From Coleofasciculus sp. FACHB-T130 (lineage in GTDB: Bacteria; Cyanobacteriota; Cyanobacteriia; Cyanobacteriales; FACHB-T130), in the NCBI RefSeq assembly GCF_014695375.1, contig NZ_JACJOG010000054.1, positions 1 to 64,000 of the forward strand: 64,000 nt of DNA. The letters are read 5' to 3'. How positions within the stretch are numbered: the stretch's first letter is position 1; every line of letters starts with the position of its first letter. The translations under genes were made by a program, and so were the position numbers. Under the pieces are notes generated by a model that ran no database searches, had not been told where the DNA came from, and saw nothing but the letters and a program-made list of their open reading frames with translations. Below are positions 28,913 through 36,700 of this stretch, piece after piece.

Positions 28913-29995
28913 TTAATGGGTGCTACGCAATTTAGATTGACTGCGGACGTGACCATTTTGCGAAAAGCGCTCTGCCAAGATTTGTTGATAAACTGCTTCG
29001 TAACCATCAGTCATCTGTTGGACGCTGAAGTGGGTTTGCACGTGTTCTCGACAAGCGTAGCGGTTTAATTGGGCGGCTTTATCAATTGCAGCGATCGCTT
29101 CTTCAACGTTATGGGTCAAAAAGCCTGTCTTCCCGTGAGCAATCACTTCTGGCGTAGAACCCATCTTCATGGCAATCACTGGCGTTCCCGATGCCATCGA
29201 TTCAATCATTACTAACCCAAACGGTTCGCGCCAGGTAATTGGGAACAAAGTTGCAACAGCCCCTCCCATCAATGCATTCTTTTGAACATGGTTTGCTTCA
29301 CCCAAATATTCAATCTGCTTGCCATCGATGTGAGGCTTGATTTCCTGCTCAAAATATTCCACATCAACGACATCCACTTTCCCTGCCATCTTTAAGTGCC
29401 AGCCAGAACGCTTAGCAATTTCTATTGCCAAATGCGGCCCTTTTTCCGGTGAGATTCGACCTAGAAAAGCCAAGTAAGGGGGGTTATCCGGCTGGGGGTA
29501 AAACTCATAAATCGTTGGATTGATGCCGTTATAAACTGTAGCGACGCAGTTCAGATTTAGTCTGGGTTCCCGCTGGTCATTGGAGATACTAATGAAAGGT
29601 TGACGACGGGCGTGCATAAACAGCTTTTCATTGTCTGGGGTAAAAATGCCATGCAGGGTGTGAACAGTAGGCGTTTTTACCAGATTCGCATAAGGCAAGG
29701 CAGCGCAGCCCATGTGAGAGTGAATGATATCAAACTTATCTGCTTGCTCGTAGACTCGACTCAATTGCAGCATTTCGTAAATGCTATATTCCTTCACTGA
29801 GGAGTCTAAACGGAGTGCCTGTGGATGAACAGATTCTAATTTAGCGAGACTGATGGAATCACCAGATGCAAACAAAGTGACCTCATGACCGCGCCGGACT
29901 AATTCATCGCAAAGTAACCCGACAACTAATTCAATGCCGCCATAGGCTGGAGGTGGAACACGCTCCCATAAAGGGGCCACCTGTGCAATTCTCAT
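28913..29995 (-). CDS. GT4-family glycosyltransferase
   Basis: 360 aa from ATG 29995. AGGAGGT lies five bases before this ATG, while the overlapping GTG at 29998 would be only two bases away. GT-B fold: the N-terminal YGGIELVVGLLCDELVRRGH is typical of GT4, and the C-terminal donor-site segment EPFGLVMIESMASGTPVIA with GSTPEVI holds the E-x7-E motif. It transfers a nucleotide-activated sugar in the cytoplasm; donor and acceptor cannot be deduced. Stand-alone gene. Confidence 0.9.
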   Translation of the reverse strand: MRIAQVAPLWERVPPPAYGGIELVVGLLCDELVRRGHEVTLFASGDSISLAKLESVHPQALRLDSSVKEYSIYEMLQLSRVYEQADKFDIIHSHMGCAALPYANLVKTPTVHTLHGIFTPDNEKLFMHARRQPFISISNDQREPRLNLNCVATVYNGINPTIYEFYPQPDNPPYLAFLGRISPEKGPHLAIEIAKRSGWHLKMAGKVDVVDVEYFEQEIKPHIDGKQIEYLGEANHVQKNALMGGAVATLFPITWREPFGLVMIESMASGTPVIAMKMGSTPEVIAHGKTGFLTHNVEEAIAAIDKAAQLNRYACREHVQTHFSVQQMTDGYEAVYQQILAERFSQNGHVRSQSKLRSTH

Positions 29996-30465
29996 CACTA
30001 ACCTCCTAATTGTAGTAAGGTCTAATTTAGATTAGAAGAGGCTCTGTTCTATAGATGTTTTATTCCTTGTGAAGGATTTTCTAAACAGAGGAAATTACTT
30101 TACAAAATTTTAATAAAGAATATTTAGTTTTGTAAATGCTACTTTAGGCGGAAACTTGGAATTAAGAAGGTAGAGATATCCGAACCCAAAAAATATAAAA
30201 TTTGAGATATTATTTTGAGAATTAAAATACTTGTATTATGAGAATTCTGCGCGTAATAATCTCTTTTTATCTGGCGCTATAACAACCCTATTGGAATTGT
30301 GAATCAGCAGAACAGATGACCGAGTTCTTTAAGGAAGTCGGTCATCTCGCTCTCACGCATCATTTAGGACTGCTATACCTTTCCGGGAGCAATCGGGCAA
30401 AACATAACTAACATGTGAGGTGCGTTCCAGTTACCTCCCACTCAGCTCAGTATTGAAGTAACCGA
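29996..30465. other. Intergenic region with a strong hairpin at 30314-30347
   Basis: 470 bp, AT-rich. The only marked structure is AGATGACCGA ... TCGGTCATCT, a perfect 10-bp stem around 14 nt, without a clear T-run on either strand. It may be the 3' structure of the small secreted-protein transcript (minus) or part of an unannotated RNA. Confidence 0.4.
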
Positions 30466-30750
30466 TTAGCTTCCCACAACAGGTTTCGTTGAGGCAGCAC
30501 AATAACTATCACTCACGACTGTAGAGGTAGAAGACATCTTTACAACTTGTCTGCCAGATTCTCCGGAGTGCAACTGTTTCTCCGGATGCATCACAATCTT
30601 CTTACAAACAACTTGATGGCTGCCTACATCTGCAAAGCTCCAGATGTAATTTTCAAAGTCACTGCTAGTCGCGTTAGCTGGAGATAGCGCTAACGCAGAC
30701 AATAACACTATCTCCAAAGTTAATAGAGCTACGATCGCAATTCTCAGCAT
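30466..30750 (-). CDS. Small secreted protein of unknown function
   Basis: 94 aa. The N-terminus is a classical signal peptide (LLTLEIVLLSALALSPANA) with a likely cut after ANA. The mature ~65 residues have two cysteines (VVCKK and SYCAAS) that could form a disulfide. No family is recognised. It would be periplasmic or extracellular. Confidence 0.6.
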   Translation of the reverse strand: MLRIAIVALLTLEIVLLSALALSPANATSSDFENYIWSFADVGSHQVVCKKIVMHPEKQLHSGESGRQVVKMSSTSTVVSDSYCAASTKPVVGS

Positions 30751-30812
30751 AGTATTTCTACCGAACTAAAAATTTTCCTCATCTGTATTTCTCTAATTAT
30801 TCCCTGAATTTT

Positions 30813-30998
30813 CGTCTTCGTAAAGAACCAGGCTTAACCTGGATTCAGGGAGATGCAACCGCACCACGCTTTGATGAGCAGCTGCAACACTGCTGGAGAT
30901 TGAAGGCTGCTGTGGGTGTGTATTTCAAAATCTCAGTTCAAGCCACTGATGCGGCGATTGAAGCAGCACTCAACAGACAAATTGGAATAATCCTTTAA
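30813..30998 (+). pseudogene. Coding-like remnant of unknown family
   Basis: An open frame without a start codon reads RLRKEPGLTWIQGDATAPRF and continues ~40 residues to a TAA at 30996-30998, ending ALNRQIGIIL. The composition is protein-like, but no family is recognised and nothing upstream supplies a start. Probably the 3' end of a decayed gene. Confidence 0.3.
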
Positions 30999-31025
30999 CT
31001 TGTGGGAATGCACAAAGCTGTTATG

Positions 31026-31073
31026 TGAAAAAATTAACCGCGATCGCACTTGCAGTGATTGCGATCGCGGTTA
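31026..31073 (-). terminator. Terminator built from two HIP1 sites, downstream of hsp20
   Basis: TAACCGCGATCGCA (31035-31048) and TGCGATCGCGGTTA (31060-31073) form a perfect 14-bp stem with an 11-nt loop, each arm containing one GCGATCGC. Read on the minus strand the stem is followed by ATTTTTTC, so it fits an intrinsic terminator for the hsp20 transcript, which ends its coding part at 31156. Confidence 0.7.
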
Positions 31074-31155
31074 GTTGTCGTTTCAGCAACAGACGGAATT
31101 GCTCCCGTCTGCTGCCATGTCTCTCAGGAGGAATGGAGGATGCAAAGAGCGTTAA

Positions 31156-31764
31156 TTAGCAAGCGATCGCTGATTCAGCTTGAGCTTGGTCGTTATGACC
31201 GTTACCTTGTTCGCTGTTCGCTTCTACAGTTGTTGAAGCAGTTGTGGAAGCATTTGCTCCAGCGATTTCCTTTGGCATCGCTATCGCGCGATCGCGCATG
31301 GCTACGCTAACGCTTCCAGCGCCTTGGCTTTCACCCAAATTAAGTCTGACTACTCGGCGTTGTGCTTCTTCCACCTTAGGAAGCGTCAGCGTTAAAACGC
31401 CATTCTGGAAGTCAGCTTGTACCCGCTCGTTTTGGATATGAACCGGCAAAGGAATCATCCGTTGGAATTTACCGTAGCGAAATTCTGAGCGGAAATATCC
31501 TTTCTCTTCAACCTTGTTTTCAGAGCGGTGTTCCCCCGAAATTGAAACTGCATCACGAGTCACTTGGACATCGATATCCTTAGCTTCTAAACCAGGGAGT
31601 TGCGCCCTAAAAATGAGGTTGTTATCCATATCTTGAAGTTCAATCAAAGGCGTCCAAGTCATCTCAGACTCGCGGTTGCCTCTTGCAAGTTCCTCAAACA
31701 GTTCGTCAAATTGACGGCGTAAGGTTTCTATTTCGCGGAATGGTTGCCAACGTATTAGTGCCAT
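31156..31764 (-). CDS. Small heat-shock protein (Hsp20/alpha-crystallin)
   Basis: 202 aa, longer than the usual ~150. An ATP-independent chaperone that holds unfolding proteins. N-terminus MALIRWQPFREIETLRRQFD, then the alpha-crystallin domain at ~45-140 (FRAQLPGLEAKDIDV; SEFRYGKFQRMIPLP; NGVLTLTLPKVEEA). The extra ~55 C-terminal residues are low-complexity, and part (SVSVAMRDRAIAMPK) is encoded by a dispersed DNA repeat plus a HIP1 site. GGAGGT lies 10 nt before the ATG. It is probably heat- or light-stress induced; no CIRCE element was seen. Confidence 0.93.
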   Translation of the reverse strand: MALIRWQPFREIETLRRQFDELFEELARGNRESEMTWTPLIELQDMDNNLIFRAQLPGLEAKDIDVQVTRDAVSISGEHRSENKVEEKGYFRSEFRYGKFQRMIPLPVHIQNERVQADFQNGVLTLTLPKVEEAQRRVVRLNLGESQGAGSVSVAMRDRAIAMPKEIAGANASTTASTTVEANSEQGNGHNDQAQAESAIAC

Positions 31765-32156
31765 ACGTTCAGTTACCTCCGTTATAGACTTAACTCACTC
31801 AACGTTATTGTTTGGTAGACTCGCGCACAGCTTCTTTGATTGCGATTACTTAATATGGAGAAGCTGCTTTACCTGAGGCAAGAAAATAGTCTTTTTCAGT
31901 GACTGGGTACACTGCTAATTACTTTGAGAAAGCAGCTTTTAGTCACCAGACTTATTTACTTGCCTTAATCTAATATTGTTCTATCCAAAAAGTTTTGTCA
32001 TTAGGGAAAACCCTACCTAGTAAGTAATGCTTTCCACCCATATCGTAGGGGCGCATAACCACGAGTCTTTCCTGCTCGTGTACGGCAATAACCAATGATT
32101 AAGGTGGTCAACACCGTCTCACTGGATTTTCTCTAAATTTATACAATAGCGACAGC
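31765..32156. other. Divergent promoter region, hsp20 and DUF1614
   Basis: 392 bp. It holds the 5' region of hsp20 (minus) and of the DUF1614 gene (plus). No gene, no CIRCE-like inverted repeat and no strong hairpin were found. Confidence 0.4.
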
Positions 32157-32864
32157 GTGAAGGACTCTAACGAGGAATCCTTCTCCCAGATGTTTATGAT
32201 TTATCTTCCAGTCTCCCTACTTCTATTTATCCTGTTCCTGCTGCTACTACCTTTTCTTTGGTTTGCTTTAGCGGTGGATGTGGTGCAAATTGCGGTAGCC
32301 AAGCTAGGATTTTCTCCCGGTATGGCTGTTTTATTACTAACAGCAGTTATTCTGGGCAGCACTATCAATATCCCCCTCTATCGAGTGGAATCCCAAGCTG
32401 ACTTGCTCGATGACTTTACCTCCTTCTGGTTAAGGCAATTCTGGGGGATTCCTCTGAGGAAAGTGCGGCGTTCAACTGTCGTAGCTTTAAATGTGGGGGG
32501 TGGATTAATTCCGCTAGTTGTGGCGCTGTACCAATTTACCCGTGCAGATCCGCTTTTCATTGTCCTAGTGACTGCAATTGTCACGCTGGTTAGCTACTAC
32601 GGGGCAAAAGTGGTGCCGGGAATTGGTATTCAAATGAGTCCATTACTGGCTCCCCTGACCGCTGCGCTGTCTGCCATTGTGATTGCAGGGGTTCATGCTG
32701 CTCCTGTCGCGTTTGCTGGGGGCGTATTGGGAACGTTGATTGGTGCGGATTTGCTGCATCTGAAGGAAATTCAAGCAATGACACCAGGAGTGCTAAGTAT
32801 CGGCGGAGCCGGAGTCTTTGATGGCATTGCTTTATGCGGTCTTTTTGCCTTGCTGTTGACTTAA
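32157..32864 (+). CDS. DUF1614 membrane protein
   Basis: 235 aa from a GTG at 32157, with an in-frame ATG at 32190 as alternative. Seven or so hydrophobic segments. Family features: ILGSTINIPLYRVES, VALNVGGGLIPLVVALY, and the C-terminal IGGAGVFDGIALCGLFALL. DUF1614 proteins are inner-membrane proteins of unknown function found in cyanobacteria and archaea. No operon partner. Confidence 0.85.
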   Translation: MKDSNEESFSQMFMIYLPVSLLLFILFLLLLPFLWFALAVDVVQIAVAKLGFSPGMAVLLLTAVILGSTINIPLYRVESQADLLDDFTSFWLRQFWGIPLRKVRRSTVVALNVGGGLIPLVVALYQFTRADPLFIVLVTAIVTLVSYYGAKVVPGIGIQMSPLLAPLTAALSAIVIAGVHAAPVAFAGGVLGTLIGADLLHLKEIQAMTPGVLSIGGAGVFDGIALCGLFALLLT

Positions 32865-33099
32865 ATTGACACTCCCAGCTGCTTCAGCCCTAGGAGTCTC
32901 ATTCAGCACCAAAGTGGAGTTTTAGCCAGGAAGCCATGAAGTGACCCAGATCGTACTCGGGCTGCGATTGAGTTCGCCATTTCTTGTGATTTGAATCACA
33001 AGAGGCGGCTAAAAGAATCACTTTTTGCTATCCCATCGCATCACCAATGACAACCGGAAATTCACCGATATTATAGATATCGAGTTCAAGTCCCAAACG

Positions 33100-33315
33100 A
33101 TGCCTTCTATCCAACTTCTCCCCACCGCCCTCTCTGAGTTATTCGCTCAAGTTACTTATTCTGGTTCCCTGACGCTTGCTGACCGCTACGGACTTATGGC
33201 AGCGCTACTTGATGATTCGCTAGGTGAAGAAGAGAGAGATGTCATCGACCGTCTCCTTCGCGCCGCGTGTAAAGGACGGCTTTCGTTAGTGGAGCAAATT
33301 TCGGCTGTAATGTAG
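33100..33315 (+). CDS. Small conserved cyanobacterial-type protein
   Basis: 71 aa from ATG 33100 (a TTG at 33025 would add 25 poorly conserved residues). The sequence LFAQVTYSGSLTLADRYGLM followed by AALLDDSLGEEERDVIDRLL recalls a family of short cyanobacterial proteins of unknown function. Helical and acidic, no membrane segment. A good intrinsic terminator follows at 33372. Confidence 0.65.
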   Translation: MPSIQLLPTALSELFAQVTYSGSLTLADRYGLMAALLDDSLGEEERDVIDRLLRAACKGRLSLVEQISAVM

Positions 33316-33371
33316 AGAACAAAGCCAACGGGACTCTAGATAAAAAATAATCGGACTCGAAAGAACTCGCT

Positions 33372-33406
33372 CCTCAGTACACTCCAAATGGGTACTGGGG
33401 TTTTTT
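33372..33406 (+). terminator. Intrinsic terminator
   Basis: CCTCAGTAC and GTACTGGGG form a 9-bp stem (one G-U) with an 11-nt loop, followed directly by TTTTTT. It ends the transcript of the small gene at 33100-33315. The remaining ~365 bp up to 33771 has no convincing gene. Confidence 0.8.
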
Positions 33407-33771
33407 GCTTTTTATCGCTTTGATTTGGCGAACGTTGGAGTTTAAATCAACCTGAGTTTGGGATAAGAAAAGGAGGAGACGTGTAAGCTCAAATGAGTTA
33501 AATCTATAATTCAGCTAGTTCCTCCCCTATCTAGTGCCAGAAGAACTTTTCTGGCACATTGACGATTTGTGCTGTCACTTTGAACCCTAGTGGCGAAAGT
33601 CCCTGCTTCAGCAGCCAAAACCCAGAATTTAAGCTGTACAACGGTCGTGTTCAGCGGCAGCAGATCGCCTTTGCATCTACACCAAGATATCTAAACTTTC
33701 CGCTGCAACAGAGTGGTTGTACTGCGCCACAGCGGTGGTTGATTTACAGCGTTTCAAGCAGGATGGATGAC

Positions 33772-36700
33772 TTAACCCCGAACCGGGAGGAAGATGGAAA
33801 ACTCAGTGCCTTGCCCTAACTCCGACTGGACTTCCAGCCGACCATCATGTTTCTCTAGCACAATCTGACGAGCAATCGCTAAGCCTAACCCCGTTCCCTT
33901 GCCAACCTCTTTAGTGGTAAACAAATGATCGAAAATCTTAGTTTTAACTTCCTCATTCATGCCTTTACCATTATCATTAATGCGAATTTCAACCGTATTT
34001 TGTTCTGGTAATAATGCAGTTTGAATCGCGATCTGTTGGGGATGATGTTCTAATTTTTCAAAGGTTGTTTGCTGTGCCATTTCATCGAACATATCAATCG
34101 CATTAGCCAAAATGTTCATAAACACCTGGTTAAGCTGACCGGGGAAGCAATCAATTTCAGGGATTTCACCGTAGTTTCGGATAACTTTAATGGCAGGCCG
34201 ATTTTCATTCGCGTTGAGTCGATACTTGAGAATTAACAGCGTACTATCTAACCCTTCGTGCAGCTTGGCGCTAACTTTGTGTTCCGTATCGGCACGAGAG
34301 AAGGTACGCAGACTGGTGCTGATGCCTTTGATGCGATCGGTCGCTCCTTGCATTGAGTCAATTAACTTGGGTAAATCCTCCAATAGAAACTCTAGGTCAA
34401 TTTCTTGGGCCAATTCAGCTACCAAACCAGTAGGCGGCTGGTGCTGCTGGTAGGTGTCTAAATACTCACGCAGGTCTTTTACATAATCTTTGGCATTATT
34501 AATACTGCCGTTGAGGAAGCCGACTGGGTTATTAATTTCGTGAGCAACTCCTGCCACCAAGTTACCCAAAGTCGCCATTTTTTCGTTTTGGACAATCTGA
34601 AGCTGAGATTCTTCTAGCTGTTGAGCATAGGCTTGGGCTTGCCGATAGAGGCGAGCATTCTCCAGGGAAATCGCAGCTTGGGCACAGAGCAGATTCAGCA
34701 ACTTAACGCGATCGCGGGTAAAGGCTCCTGTTGCCAGATTATTTTCCAGATAGACCATACCCAGCAACTTGCCTTGTTGCAGAATGGGGCTGCACAGCAG
34801 ACTCTTGGGCTGTTGGTTTTGAATATACACATCACCGATCAATAGCGGCTCTTGCACGGCGTTGGGAATCACGGCAGACTGCAAGTTGCGTTTGACTTTT
34901 GTGACCAGACTGATGGGCACTATACCGCTATCGACAAGCGACTGCGCCGGATGCAGAATCTGCGTTTCGATTTGACCCGATCCCGTAAGCTCTGCCTTAG
35001 CCTGAACCGTGAGATTTTGTTCCTCACTCAACATCAAAGCGCACTGCGTCGCCCCTGAGGTTTGTATTACCGTAAGTAAAAGAGTACCAATTAACTGCTC
35101 AAGCTCAATTTCACTAGAAAGAGTTTGGGAAGCTTTGAGGATGGCAAGCAGATCCAGGGAATCAGAAATACTGGTGGAAGAAGTATTCGTAGCGGTGACA
35201 GTTCCAGTGGCAAATACGGTTTCGTCGATAGAGAATAGTGTCTGCGTTTGTTGGAGGATGGGAGCCAGCAGTTGAGGATAGCGAGTTTCTAAGTCGGCGA
35301 GTTTGGCTTTCGCCCCCCAGCGAGCATAGCCATAATAGGCTTCAATTATATAAGCTTGGGCGATCCGCTCTTTGTTCCAAGCCAGGTAGAATTTTGCCGC
35401 CAGTTCATTGGCAAGAGCTGCTTCCTGAGGGTAGCCATTGGCTTTGGCACCGGCGATCGCTAGGTCATACAGTTCTATCGCTTCCGTTTTGCGATCGAGA
35501 ACGCGATGTTTTTCAGCTTCTACTAGATGATATTTGTGCAAGTAATTCATGGGGCCATAATCTGCCCACTCTTTTAGCTTGGCTTGATTTTCTTGCATTC
35601 GCTGCCATCTAGGTTCTGACTCCAACATCGATTCCGGGGGAGTCGCCAGCACGGTCAGAGAATCATAGAAATATAAGATCGGTTCAACGGTACTTCCCAT
35701 CCCTCCGGCTAAATACTGTCGGGTTTGAGTGGCATCGTGTTCCGCTCTGGCAAAGTCTTCCAGCCAGTAATTCAATGTGAATCGATACAGGTAAAAGAAA
35801 GATAGTCGATAAAAATCGACTTTTGCCTCATCCAGAACTTGTTCTTCATAGGCATCCTGGCGTAGGAGAATCTCTTCCTCTGACTCACCCAAAAGAATTT
35901 GAGCCGCTTGCCAGTAAGCCAAAACACAGTTTGCTGCCGTGACTTGGTGGAGGTCGCACAACTGTTGGTAATAGGCGCGAATTTGAGGTTCGAGTTCAGC
36001 GAGCGGTTGACCGCACCAATAAGCATTGAAGCAGTACAACTGGGCATCGTAGCCCATAAATTCTAGATTGCCAGTTTCCAATCCAGCTTGATAGCCTTCC
36101 AGCAGAATAGCCAACGTTTCTCGCAGATGGATCGTCCAGTGACCCACATATCCCCCCATTAACAGGGCTGTTGCGGCTCGAATATTTTTGGCATCTGGCT
36201 CTGAGGCGAGTTGGTATCCTAATTGCCCAAACTGAGGCACCTTGGTCATGTCTCCCCACAATATCCTCAGTTGAAAGGCGTAACCCGCGTAGCAGTAAGG
36301 GGAAACCGGACTATTGCCAAACTGAATTGATAATTTAACCTGGAGGGCTACGACCAGAAAATAAAGCTTTGTGCCGGACATATAGCAGACGGGGGTCAGT
36401 CGCGCTGCATTTTGCATAATCGCGAGCTGCTGAGGATCGCTCATGGGGGGCAGATGAAGAAATGACTCAATGGCGCGATCGCCAATTAAGGCATCAATTT
36501 CCTGCTTCAGGAGCCGAATATCCTCTAGCGTTGTTTCGTCTGGCAGGTTCACGCCCAACATTTGGAAGACCGATTGACCGATCGCGATCGCTTCCACAAA
36601 TTGATTGCGGGCGACTAATGCCTGGATTTTGACTTGATAGACTTGCACCTGTTCTAAAGGCGTTTTCGCATGATGAATTACCGCTTCAATCCACCGATCC

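Noticed and set aside
33559-33819. 86-aa plus-strand frame
   Set aside because: No ribosome-binding site, no family, and it overlaps the 3' end of the giant kinase gene.
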